Shown piece after piece: positions 50,514 to 59,052 of a stretch of DNA of 64,000 bases. A program made the translations under genes and the position numbers. The DNA is from JBOHDX01 sp050700835. Lineage in GTDB: Bacteria; Actinomycetota; Actinomycetes; Propionibacteriales; Nocardioidaceae. Under the pieces are notes generated by a model. That model saw only the letters and a program-made list of their open reading frames with translations, was not told the origin of the DNA and did not search any database. The first letter of the stretch is position 1. The number at the start of each line of letters is the position of its first letter. The stretch lies in NCBI GenBank assembly GCA_050700835.1, contig JBOHDX010000021.1:25460-89459 (forward strand), given 5' to 3'.

Positions 50514-52190
50514 GTGCCTGAATCGCTCGACCACGTCACGTCTGTGACCACCGATCACCCCGATCACCACCACCAGCCCGATCACCACCACCAGCCCAAC
50601 TCCTCCGGTCAGACCGACCTCGACGGCACGTCGCCCGAGCTGCGGGCGACGTGGGAGGCCATGGTGGAGGAGCTTCCGGGCAACCAACGGGCCTGGCTCG
50701 GCGCCTGTGCACCGGCCACCGTGCACGGCAGCACGATGATCGTCGCGGTCGCGGACGAGTTCACCCGGGAGCAGATCGAGACCAGGTTGCGTGGGCAGAT
50801 CGAGGAGCGCCTAAGCCACCACCTGGGTGCGCAGATCCGGCTCGCTGTCACCGTCGACCCGTCGCTTGGGCTGGCCGAGCCCACCAGGCACTACCGGACT
50901 AACGACATGTCGATAAATCTCCCTACCGACCTGTCCGCCGGCGCGCGGCCGGCCGACGCCGAGCGGCTGGTGGACGAGCGCCGGATCACCGACGGAACGG
51001 TGGCCGATCGGCTCCCGGCGAACGCGCCTCGCCGAGACCACGCCGACACAGACCACGTCCGGCCGGTGGACCGCGGTCAGGGCCTCGGTCAGGGCCCCCC
51101 ACCGGGGGCGACCGCGGGACCCTCGGGCGCACCCACGTCGGCCAGCGCCGCCGAGGCGCGGCTCAACCCCAAGTACGTCTTCGAGTCGTTCGTCATCGGC
51201 TCCTCCAACCGGTTCGCCCACGCGGCGGCGGTGGCGGTCGCCGAGGCGCCCGGCAAGGCCTACAACCCACTGCTGATCTACGGCGACTCCGGACTCGGCA
51301 AGACCCATCTGCTGCACGCCATCGGGCACTACGTCCGCAGTCTCTACGCCGGCGCCCGGGTGCGCTACGTGTCGAGCGAGGAGTTCACCAACGACTTCAT
51401 CAACGCGATCCGCGATGATCGGGCGGCCTCGTTCCAGCGCCGCTACCGCGAGGTCGACGTCCTGCTGATCGACGACATCCAGTTCCTGGAAGGCAAGATC
51501 CAGACGCAGGAGGAGTTCTTCCACACCTTCAACACGCTGCACAACGCCAACAAGCAGATCGTGATCACCTCCGACCGGCCGCCGAAGCGACTCGAGGCGC
51601 TCGAGGACCGTCTCCGCAACCGGTTCGAGTGGGGCCTGATCACCGACGTGCAGCCGCCCGACCTCGAGACTCGGATCGCGATCCTGCGCAAGAAGGCGGC
51701 GACCGAGAAGCTCACCGCTCCGCCGGACGTGCTCGAGTTCATCGCCAGCAAGATCCAGACCAACATCCGCGAGCTCGAGGGCGCTTTGATCCGGGCCACC
51801 GCGTTCGCCAGCTTGAACCGGCAGCCGGTGGACCTCACGCTCACCGAGATCGTGCTCAAGGACCTCATCCCCGAAGGTGGGGAGCCGGAGATCACCGCCG
51901 CGCTCATCATCGCCCAGACGGCCGCCTACTCGGCGTACTCCATCGACGAGTTGTGCGGCACCAACCGCAGCCGGGGCCTGGTGCAGGCGCGCCAGATCGC
52001 GATGTACCTCTGCCGGGAGCTGACCGATCTGTCACTGCCGAAGATCGGCCAGCAGTTCGGCGGGCGGGACCACACCACCGTCATGCACGCCGAGCGGAAG
52101 ATCCGCACGTTGCTTTCCGAGCGCCGAAGCGTGTTCAACCAGGTCAGCGAGCTCACCAATCGGATCAAACAACAGGCAAGGCACAGCTGA
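50514..52190 (+). CDS. dnaA: Chromosomal replication initiator protein DnaA
   Basis: The protein has domain I (ELRATWEAMVEELPGNQRAWLGACAP) and a low-complexity domain II. The AAA+ core has Walker A GDSGLGKTHLL, Walker B LIDDIQFLEG and sensor TSDRPPK. The domain IV DNA-binding signature is GRDHTTVMHAERKI. It binds DnaA boxes and melts the origin. The frame is open from GTG 50460, but that codon lies in a DnaA box without a Shine-Dalgarno sequence. GTG 50514 has AGGAAGG seven bases upstream and is preferred, giving 558 residues. A duplicated DHHHQP motif lies near the N-terminus. Confidence 0.97.
   Translation: MPESLDHVTSVTTDHPDHHHQPDHHHQPNSSGQTDLDGTSPELRATWEAMVEELPGNQRAWLGACAPATVHGSTMIVAVADEFTREQIETRLRGQIEERLSHHLGAQIRLAVTVDPSLGLAEPTRHYRTNDMSINLPTDLSAGARPADAERLVDERRITDGTVADRLPANAPRRDHADTDHVRPVDRGQGLGQGPPPGATAGPSGAPTSASAAEARLNPKYVFESFVIGSSNRFAHAAAVAVAEAPGKAYNPLLIYGDSGLGKTHLLHAIGHYVRSLYAGARVRYVSSEEFTNDFINAIRDDRAASFQRRYREVDVLLIDDIQFLEGKIQTQEEFFHTFNTLHNANKQIVITSDRPPKRLEALEDRLRNRFEWGLITDVQPPDLETRIAILRKKAATEKLTAPPDVLEFIASKIQTNIRELEGALIRATAFASLNRQPVDLTLTEIVLKDLIPEGGEPEITAALIIAQTAAYSAYSIDELCGTNRSRGLVQARQIAMYLCRELTDLSLPKIGQQFGGRDHTTVMHAERKIRTLLSERRSVFNQVSELTNRIKQQARHS
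50562..50597. repeat. 18-bp in-frame tandem duplication in dnaA
   Basis: GATCACCACCACCAGCCC occurs twice in direct tandem (50562-50579 and 50580-50597), giving two DHHHQP hexapeptides near the DnaA N-terminus. Confidence 0.9.
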
Positions 52191-52622
52191 CCACTACGCG
52201 TGGGGACGAACCTGTGAACGGCGGGCGCCGGATCGGTCCAGCCCTGTGGATGTCGGTGCACAGTGCCCTCCCGGTCGCCCGGAATCCACGTCCACCCCAC
52301 CGCGACAGTCGGTCCGTCCACCAGCCGTCCACCGGCCGAAACCGCTGCTGGCCTGCGCAGACGCGGGATGTCCACAGCTTCCACAAGCGTGACTAACCTG
52401 ATGGAAGAGTTACATGTCAGCACTCAACCGAACGTCACCCGGCCCTTACCTGGGGACAACCCCTCCGGATGGCCAGGCAAGCGGCACGGATTCGTCAGCC
52501 CTTCCCCCTGTGGCTCTGTCGGCCGGACGTGGCAGGATCGCTTCGGCCGACGCGCAGCTGCGTGGGCCGGAAGGTCGGTTCCCGACCGCTGCTGCGACCT
52601 CGACCCAGGAAGGCCTTCTGGC
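52191..52622. other. dnaA-dnaN intergenic region, probable oriC
   Basis: This 432-base gap is where actinobacterial oriC normally lies. It holds several TCCAC-type DnaA-box variants, the best being ATGTCCACA (52368-52376, one mismatch). TGTGGATGT (52245) and TTCCACAAG (52379) are weaker. No strongly AT-rich melting element is visible apart from GAGTTACATG near 52407. No gene is evident. Confidence 0.7.
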
Positions 52623-53765
52623 GTGAAGTTCCGTATCGAACGCGATGCCCTCGCCGACGCGGTGGCCTGGACGGCGCGCAGTCTGCCCACCCGGCCCAGC
52701 GTCCCCGTGCTGGCCGGCCTGTTGATCGAGACCACTCCAGACGGACTGAGCCTGTCCGGGTTCGACTTCGAGACGTCGGCCCGCGCCACCGTCTCGGCCG
52801 AGGTGGCCGACGAGGGCAAGGCGCTGGTGTCCGGCCGCCTGCTCGCCGACATCTGCCGGTCGTTGCCCCATCACAGCGTCGAGGTTGCACTCGACGCCAC
52901 GAAGGTGTCTCTGCTCTGCGGCAGCGCCAGGTTCAGCCTGCAGACGATGCCCGTCGAGGACTACCCCACCTTGCCCGAGATGCCACAGTCCACCGGGACC
53001 GTTCGGTCCGATGTGTTCAGCGCAGCCGTCGCACAAGCGGTCTCGGCCGCCGGACGTGACGACATGCTTCCGCTGCTCACCGGTGTGCGACTGGAGATCG
53101 AGTCGAGCTCGATCTCGATGCTGGCCACCGACCGGTTCCGTGCCAGCCTGCGTGACATCGAGTGGTCGCCCGACCGCAGCGACGTGTCTGCCCAGGCGCT
53201 GGTGCCGGCCCGGGTGCTCGCCGACACGGCGAAGGCGTTGACGGCGGGGACCGACGTGACCATCGCCCTGTCCGCGAGCGGTGTCGGCGAGGGGCTGATC
53301 GGATTCGAGGGCGTCGTCGGCAATGGCACCCGGCGGACCACCACCCGACTACTCGAGGGCGAGTTTCCCCGGCTCCGTCAGCTGTTCGCCTACGAGCCTC
53401 TCACCACCGTGTGGATCGACACCGCCGCCTTCACCGAGTCGGTGAAGCGGGTCGCGCTCGTCGCCGAGCGCAACACACCCGTCCGACTGGCGTTCACCTC
53501 CGGACAGGTCGTCCTGGAGGCCGGCAGCGGCGACGAGGCCCAAGCGTCGGAGGCGGTCGAGGCCCGGGTCGACGGTGCCGACATCAACACCGGGTTCAAC
53601 CCGCAGTACCTCCTCGACGGGCTGGGGGCGGTCACCGCGCCCGTGGTGCATATGGCGTTCACGCAGCACAACCGGCCCGCTGCGCTGGCTGGCGCGGCCG
53701 AGCTCGGTGGCAACCCCGACTTCGACTTCCGCTACCTGATGATGCCCGTGCGTCTGCAGTCCTGA
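52623..53765 (+). CDS. dnaN: DNA polymerase III sliding clamp, beta subunit
   Basis: The 380-residue protein starts MKFRIERDALADAVAWTARSLPTRPSVPVLAGL and has three clamp domains. It ends FDFRYLMMPVRLQS, the classic PMRL-type C-terminus that forms the partner-binding pocket. It tethers the polymerase to DNA. GTG 52623 was chosen by family start; the frame runs upstream to 52263 without coding character. Confidence 0.97.
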   Translation: MKFRIERDALADAVAWTARSLPTRPSVPVLAGLLIETTPDGLSLSGFDFETSARATVSAEVADEGKALVSGRLLADICRSLPHHSVEVALDATKVSLLCGSARFSLQTMPVEDYPTLPEMPQSTGTVRSDVFSAAVAQAVSAAGRDDMLPLLTGVRLEIESSSISMLATDRFRASLRDIEWSPDRSDVSAQALVPARVLADTAKALTAGTDVTIALSASGVGEGLIGFEGVVGNGTRRTTTRLLEGEFPRLRQLFAYEPLTTVWIDTAAFTESVKRVALVAERNTPVRLAFTSGQVVLEAGSGDEAQASEAVEARVDGADINTGFNPQYLLDGLGAVTAPVVHMAFTQHNRPAALAGAAELGGNPDFDFRYLMMPVRLQS

Positions 53766-53775
53766 CGACAGTGTT

Positions 53776-53818
53776 TCACTGGACTGTTCAGCAGCAGGCG
53801 TTCACCGGACTGTTCAGG
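53776..53818. repeat. 17-bp direct repeat between dnaN and gnd
   Basis: TTCACTGGACTGTTCAG (53776-53792) is repeated as TTCACCGGACTGTTCAG (53802-53818), one mismatch, 26 bases start to start. The pair ends 44 bases before the gnd ATG. It may bind a regulator of gnd. Confidence 0.8.
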
Positions 53819-53862
53819 TCAGCGAGCCGTCCCGCCGCCGGACCCGACCCGAGAGGACTCTC

Positions 53863-54756
53863 ATGGACATCGGCTTGATCGGTCTCGGCAAGATGGGCGG
53901 CAACATGCGCGAACGGCTGCGCGGCGCCGGCCACACCGTCGTCGGCTACGACCGCAACGCCGAGGTCAGTGACGTCGGCAGCCTCGCCGACCTCGTCGAG
54001 CAGCTGCCCGCACCGAAGGTCGTATGGGTGATGGTGCCGGCCGGCGACCCGACGAGGCAGACGATCGAGGAGCTCGCCGACCTGCTGTCCGAGGGCGACG
54101 TCATCGTGGACGGTGGCAACTCCCGCTGGACCGACGACCAGGCGCACGCCGAGCTGCTGGCCAAGCGGGGGGTCGGATTCCTCGACTGCGGCGTGAGCGG
54201 TGGCGTCTGGGGGCTGCAAAACGGCTACGCGCTGATGTGCGGCGGCGAGCCGGCCGACGTGGCCAAGGTCCAGCCCGCCTTCGACGCCCTCAAACCGGAC
54301 GGCGAGTTCGGCTTCGTGCACGCCGGCAAGGTGGGGGCCGGGCACTTCGCCAAGATGGTTCACAACGGCATCGAGTACGCCATGATGCAGGCCTACGCCG
54401 AAGGCTACGAGCTGCTGATCAAGATGGACCTTGTCGACGACGTCGCCGGCGTGTTCACCTCGTGGCGCGAGGGCACGGTGATCCGCTCGTGGCTGCTCGA
54501 TCTGCTGGTCAAGGCACTGTCCGAGGATCCGGCTCTGGCCAAGATCGCCGGATGGGCCGACGACTCCGGTGAGGGCCGCTGGACCGTCGAGGCGGCGATC
54601 GACAACGCCGTTCCCATGCCGGCCATCACGGCTGCGTTGTTCGCCCGCTTCGCGTCGCGTCAGGACGAGTCTCAAGCGATGAAGGCGGTCGCCGCGATGC
54701 GCAACCAGTTCGGCGGGCACGCGGTGAAAGCCGAGGGCGGCGCCGCCGGCGCCTGA
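53863..54756 (+). CDS. gnd: 6-phosphogluconate dehydrogenase, decarboxylating (short YqeC/GndA type)
   Basis: The 297-residue protein starts MDIGLIGLGKMGGNMRERL (NADP Rossmann). It has IVDGGNSRWTDD, DCGVSGGVWGLQNGYALMCGG and the catalytic Lys in GAGHFAKMVHNGIEYAMMQAYAEG. It is the short form (about 300 residues) found between dnaN and recF in Streptomyces and relatives. It makes ribulose-5-phosphate and a reduced cofactor in the pentose phosphate pathway. Its place inside the replication cluster is conserved, but the reason is not known. Confidence 0.95.
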   Translation: MDIGLIGLGKMGGNMRERLRGAGHTVVGYDRNAEVSDVGSLADLVEQLPAPKVVWVMVPAGDPTRQTIEELADLLSEGDVIVDGGNSRWTDDQAHAELLAKRGVGFLDCGVSGGVWGLQNGYALMCGGEPADVAKVQPAFDALKPDGEFGFVHAGKVGAGHFAKMVHNGIEYAMMQAYAEGYELLIKMDLVDDVAGVFTSWREGTVIRSWLLDLLVKALSEDPALAKIAGWADDSGEGRWTVEAAIDNAVPMPAITAALFARFASRQDESQAMKAVAAMRNQFGGHAVKAEGGAAGA

Positions 54757-54761
54757 CCTCC

Positions 54762-55907
54762 GTGTACGTCGCGCACCTGAGCCTCCACGACTTCCGGTCG
54801 TACCCCCGCGCCGAGGTTGCGATGTATCCGGGAGTGACGGGGTTCATCGGGCCCAACGGGCAGGGCAAGACCAACCTCGTCGAGGCCGTCGACTACCTCT
54901 CCACGCTCGGCTCCCACCGGGTGGCGGCGCAGGCACCCCTCGTGCGCCAAGGCGCGGACCACGCGGTGATCCGCGCCAACGTGATCCGAGATGACCGAGC
55001 CGCGTTGCTCGAGGTGGAGCTCAATCCAGGCCGGTCCGACCGTGCCCGAGTCAACCGCGCGCCCCTGCCACGGGCCCGCGAGCTGGTGGGCCTGCTCAAG
55101 ACGGTCCTGTTCTCGCCCGAGGACCTTGCCCTGGTCAAGGGCGACCCGTCCGACCGCCGCCGCTTCGTCGACACCCTCCTGGTGCTGCGCGCCCCCCGAC
55201 TGGCGGGCGTGCGCGCCGACTACGACCGCGTGCTCAGGCAACGCAACACCCTGCTCAAGACGGCAGGTGCTGCGCGCCGCGCTACCGCCGAGGCCGGCGC
55301 GCTGCACACGCTCGAGGTGTGGGACGAGCACCTCGCGCGCACCGGCGCGGAGCTGCTGCAGGCGCGGCTGGGTCTGCTTCAGGAGCTCGGCCCTCACCTC
55401 ACAGCCGCCTATGCGGACGTGGCCGCGGGCGCTGCCGACGGCCGGACGGGCGTGTCGATGTCCTACCACGCCAGCATGCCGCTGCCTGAGGCTTCGGTGC
55501 CGTCCCGGCAGACATTGACGGCGGCCCTGCTCGACGAGCTGGCCTGTCGGCGCGCCGACGAGCTCGATCGTGGCGTCAGCCTGGTGGGTCCGCACCGCGA
55601 CGACGTCCTGCTGTCCATCGGGGAGCTCCCCGCCCGCGGTTACGCGAGCCACGGCGAGTCGTGGTCGCTCGCGCTGGCGCTCCGCCTGGCGGCGTTCGAC
55701 CTGCTGCGTGCCGACGGCGACGATCCGGTGCTGATCCTGGACGACGTGTTCGCCGAGCTCGACGGCGAGCGCCGTGACCGGTTGGCCATCCGGGTGGCCC
55801 CGGCCGAGCAGGTGTTGGTCACCGCGGCCGTGGCCCAAGACGTACCCGACTCGTTGAAGGGTGGCCGGTTCGACGTCGCGGACGGGAGGGTGACTCGTGT
55901 CGACTGA
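54762..55907 (+). CDS. recF: DNA replication and repair protein RecF
   Basis: The 381-residue SMC-like ATPase starts MYVAHLSLHDFRSYPRAEVAM. Walker A is GPNGQGKTNLVEAVDYLSTLGSHR, and the ABC-type signature region is around LALALRLAAFDLL. Walker B is PVLILDDVFAELDGERRDRL. It helps load RecA at single-strand gaps. GTG 54762 lies five bases after gnd. Its end overlaps the DUF721 gene by 11 bases. Confidence 0.96.
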   Translation: MYVAHLSLHDFRSYPRAEVAMYPGVTGFIGPNGQGKTNLVEAVDYLSTLGSHRVAAQAPLVRQGADHAVIRANVIRDDRAALLEVELNPGRSDRARVNRAPLPRARELVGLLKTVLFSPEDLALVKGDPSDRRRFVDTLLVLRAPRLAGVRADYDRVLRQRNTLLKTAGAARRATAEAGALHTLEVWDEHLARTGAELLQARLGLLQELGPHLTAAYADVAAGAADGRTGVSMSYHASMPLPEASVPSRQTLTAALLDELACRRADELDRGVSLVGPHRDDVLLSIGELPARGYASHGESWSLALALRLAAFDLLRADGDDPVLILDDVFAELDGERRDRLAIRVAPAEQVLVTAAVAQDVPDSLKGGRFDVADGRVTRVD

Positions 55908-56514
55908 TCCCGACGACCCCGGCAACGGCCCGCAGGAGCCCGATGCGCCCAGCGCGCCCGGTGCGCGTGACCAGCCGGAGACGGTTGGCGAGCCGGCCCA
56001 CGACCGCGCCGGCCTCGAGCTGGCAAGGGCCATCGCCCGCGCGTACCAGTCCTCGGGCGGGAAGGGCCGCGGCCAGGGAGCCCCAGGCCCCAGGTCAGCC
56101 GGCCGCCGCCGCCGTCGGGCGTGGGGCCCGGGCGCAGTGTCGGGGGCGCACCCCGACGACCGGGACCCTCAGCCCCTCGACGTGACGATCGACAAGCTGG
56201 TGGTCGAGCACGGCTGGCGTGCCGACGTCGCTGTGCACGGCGTGTTCGGCCGCTGGGACACCATCGTCGGCCCTGAGCTGGCGCAGCACTGCCGACCCGA
56301 GAGCTGGACCGACGGCATCCTGGTCGTGGGTGCCGACTCGACCGCCTGGGCCACATCCCTGACCTTGCTGGCAGGCACCGTTGTGGCGCGGCTCAACGAG
56401 GACCTCGGTCACGGCACCGTGACCCGCGTCGACGTACACGGTCCGCAGACTCCGTCCTGGCGCCGCGGGCCGCGCACCGTCCGTGGCCGTGGGCCGCGCG
56501 ACACCTACGGCTGA
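55897..56514 (+). CDS. DUF721 (DciA-like) family protein
   Basis: The 205-residue protein has a Pro/Asp-rich N-terminal half and a conserved DUF721 domain from about residue 95 (VEHGWRADVAVHGVFGRWDTIVGPELAQHCRPESWTDGILVVGADSTAWATSL). DUF721 proteins include DciA, the ancestral loader of DnaB helicase, and mycobacterial DciA lies at this place. That role is likely. The GTG start overlaps recF. Confidence 0.88.
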   Translation: MSTDPDDPGNGPQEPDAPSAPGARDQPETVGEPAHDRAGLELARAIARAYQSSGGKGRGQGAPGPRSAGRRRRRAWGPGAVSGAHPDDRDPQPLDVTIDKLVVEHGWRADVAVHGVFGRWDTIVGPELAQHCRPESWTDGILVVGADSTAWATSLTLLAGTVVARLNEDLGHGTVTRVDVHGPQTPSWRRGPRTVRGRGPRDTYG

Positions 56515-56676
56515 GACGCGTTCAGGGGCCTCGAGAGCACCCATCCCGCGTATGGGGACTCCAGTCCACCCCTGTCTGTGCCTCCCACCGGCCTTTCCTG
56601 GCCGCCGATGGCGGGTTCTGGTCCGGCATGGCCCACAGGCGGAGCGCGCCACCCCGCTTTCGCGGCCCGTGAGCGC

Positions 56677-56682
56677 TACACT
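56677..56682 (+). promoter_or_regulatory. Candidate -10 of gyrB
   Basis: TACACT lies about 165 bases before the gyrB GTG within the 332-base DUF721-gyrB gap. No good -35 is visible. Apart from this and a short upstream ORF, the gap shows nothing else. Confidence 0.3.
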
Positions 56683-56781
56683 GGAGGGGTACAGGATCGT
56701 TCCCGCGTCGTGCGCGTGCCCAGGCCAGTCCTGGGTCGGGTCCGAAGCTCGCGAGGGGCTCGGCGAGGACGATCCTTCGTC

Positions 56782-56850
56782 ATGCTCAGCCTCGTGCTGT
56801 GCGCCCGTGCGGCCCGCCGCGCGTCGATACCGGGAGGTTCCCCTTCGTGA
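56782..56850 (+). CDS. Short upstream ORF overlapping the gyrB start
   Basis: ATG 56782 opens a 22-residue frame (MLSLVLCARAARRASIPGGS) whose TGA overlaps the gyrB GTG (GTGA). The Shine-Dalgarno match (GAGGA) is weak and rather far. If translated, it would couple to gyrB. It may be chance. Confidence 0.3.
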   Translation: MLSLVLCARAARRASIPGGSPS

Positions 56851-58970
56851 CGGATGCTGCGCAGCCCAGCGAGCCCGCCGACAACGCTCAGCCCGACGCG
56901 ACCGAGGAGGCTGCCGAGCAGGACCCAGCGCCACCGCAGGATCTCGGTGCCTATGACGCGAGCCAGATCCAGGTGCTGGAGGGACTGGACGCGGTGCGCA
57001 AGCGGCCGGGGATGTACATCGGCTCCACCGGGGAGCGCGGGCTGCATCAGCTGGTGTGGGAGGTCGTGGACAACGCCGTCGACGAGTCCCTGGCGGGCTT
57101 TTGCGATCGGATCGTCGTGACCTTGCTGGCCGACGGCGGCGTCCAGGTCGTCGACAACGGCCGGGGGATTCCCACCGGCATCGTCGCGTCGGAGGGGCTG
57201 CCGGCGGTCCAGGTCGTGCTGACCGTCCTCCACGCCGGCGGCAAGTTCGGTGGCAGGGGCTACAAGGTGTCCGGCGGACTGCACGGCGTCGGTGTCTCGG
57301 TGGTCAACGCCCTGTCCAGTCGCCTTCAGGTGGACGTCATGAACGAGGGATACCACTGGAGCCAGACCTACTCCCTCGGCGTACCCGATGCGCCGCTCGA
57401 GCAGCTGGCTGAGACGAGCGACACCGGTACGACGATCACGTTCTGGGCGAGTGACGACATCTTCGAGACGACGAACTACGACTTCGAGACGATCACGAAC
57501 CGCCTCCGCGAGATGGCATTCCTCAACAAGGGCCTCGAAATCGTGGTCCGGGACGAGCGCGCCGGCGCCGAGGAGGTGGCCGATGCCGTGGCCGACGACA
57601 CGGTGTCGCCCGAGGTCGACGGAGGTGCCGACGGCGTCAAGCCCTTCTCCGGGCTCGACGGTGCGGGCATGGAGCGGAGGTTCCGCTACGACCGGGGGCT
57701 CGTCGACTACGTGGAGCACCTCAACCGCAGTCGTACGCCCGTGCACCGCACCGTGATCTCATTCGAGGCGGACCGACCCGACAACGGCATGAGCCTCGAG
57801 GTGGCGATGCAGTGGAACGACAGCTTCACCGAGTCGGTGCACACGTTCGCCAACACGATCAACACCCACGAGGGCGGCACCCACGAGGAGGGCTTCCGGT
57901 CCTCACTGACCACGCTGGTCAACAGCTGGGCCGAGGAGTGGGGCCTGATCAAGAAGCGCGAGGACCGGCTCTCCGGGGACGACGTCAGAGAAGGCCTCAC
58001 CGCGATCGTGTCGGTCAAGCTCGCCGAGCCCCAGTTCGAGGGCCAGACCAAGACCAAGCTGGGCAACACCGACGCGAAGTCGTTCGTCCAGAAGGTCGTC
58101 AACGACAAGCTCGGCGAGTGGTTCGAACAGAATCCCGGCGAGGGGCGCGACATCGTGCGCAAGGGCATCTCCGCCGCGACCGCCCGGGTGGCTGCCCGCA
58201 AGGCGCGTGACCTTGCCCGCAACCGCAAGGGGTTGCTCGGCGGCGGCGGACTTCCCGGCAAGCTGGCCGACTGCCAGTCCACCGATCCGTCCGAGTGCGA
58301 GATCTTCGTGGTCGAGGGCGACTCGGCGGGCGGCTCCGCCAAGGGCGGTCGTGATCCGCGGATCCAGGCGATCCTGCCGATCAGGGGCAAGATCCTCAAC
58401 GTCGAGAAGGCCCGCATCGACCGGGTGCTGGCCAACACCGAGGTCCAGGCAATCATCTCGGCCCTCGGCACCGGCATCCACGAGGACTTCGACCTCGACA
58501 AGTGTCGCTACCACAAGATCGTGATGATGGCGGACGCCGACGTGGACGGCCACCACATCCGTACTCTCCTGCTCACGCTGCTGTTCCGCTTCATGCGCCC
58601 ACTGATCGAGGCGGGCTACGTCTACCTAGCGCAGCCCCCGCTGTATCGGCTGAAGTGGAGCAACCCCAACCCCCACGAGTTCGCCTACTCCGACAGGGAG
58701 CTGGACGGCCTTCGATCCGCAGGGCAGGCGGCGGGCAAGAAGCTACCCAAGGACAACGCCATCCAGCGCTACAAGGGGCTCGGCGAGATGAACGCCGAGG
58801 AGCTGTGGGACACCACGATGGATCCGGAGCACAGGGTTCTGTTGCAGGTGACGTTGGACGACGCTGCGCAGGCTGACGAGATGTTCTCGGTGCTGATGGG
58901 CGAGAACGTGGAGCAGCGCCGTTCGTTCATCCAGCGCAACGCCAAGGACGTTCGGTTTCTGGACATCTAG
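56847..58970 (+). CDS. gyrB: DNA gyrase subunit B
   Basis: The 707-residue protein has the GHKL ATPase (KRPGMYIGSTGERGLHQLVWEVVDNAVDE, GGLHGVGVSVVNALS) and a transducer domain. The TOPRIM domain (VEGDSAGGSAKGGRDPRIQAILPIRGKILNVEKA, MMADADVDGHHIRTLLLTL) and the C-terminal GyrA-binding tail follow. A negatively charged insert of about 30 residues (residues 250-280) lies in the ATPase/transducer region. GTG 56847 follows GGGAGG at nine bases. It supplies ATP-driven supercoiling with GyrA. Confidence 0.97.
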   Translation: MTDAAQPSEPADNAQPDATEEAAEQDPAPPQDLGAYDASQIQVLEGLDAVRKRPGMYIGSTGERGLHQLVWEVVDNAVDESLAGFCDRIVVTLLADGGVQVVDNGRGIPTGIVASEGLPAVQVVLTVLHAGGKFGGRGYKVSGGLHGVGVSVVNALSSRLQVDVMNEGYHWSQTYSLGVPDAPLEQLAETSDTGTTITFWASDDIFETTNYDFETITNRLREMAFLNKGLEIVVRDERAGAEEVADAVADDTVSPEVDGGADGVKPFSGLDGAGMERRFRYDRGLVDYVEHLNRSRTPVHRTVISFEADRPDNGMSLEVAMQWNDSFTESVHTFANTINTHEGGTHEEGFRSSLTTLVNSWAEEWGLIKKREDRLSGDDVREGLTAIVSVKLAEPQFEGQTKTKLGNTDAKSFVQKVVNDKLGEWFEQNPGEGRDIVRKGISAATARVAARKARDLARNRKGLLGGGGLPGKLADCQSTDPSECEIFVVEGDSAGGSAKGGRDPRIQAILPIRGKILNVEKARIDRVLANTEVQAIISALGTGIHEDFDLDKCRYHKIVMMADADVDGHHIRTLLLTLLFRFMRPLIEAGYVYLAQPPLYRLKWSNPNPHEFAYSDRELDGLRSAGQAAGKKLPKDNAIQRYKGLGEMNAEELWDTTMDPEHRVLLQVTLDDAAQADEMFSVLMGENVEQRRSFIQRNAKDVRFLDI

Positions 58971-59052
58971 GACCAGCGGGCGAGCGCAGCGAGCTGACGC
59001 TGTCCGGGCCTGCGGCACGACACCGTATTCGGCAAGCCAGTAAGGGATCCTT

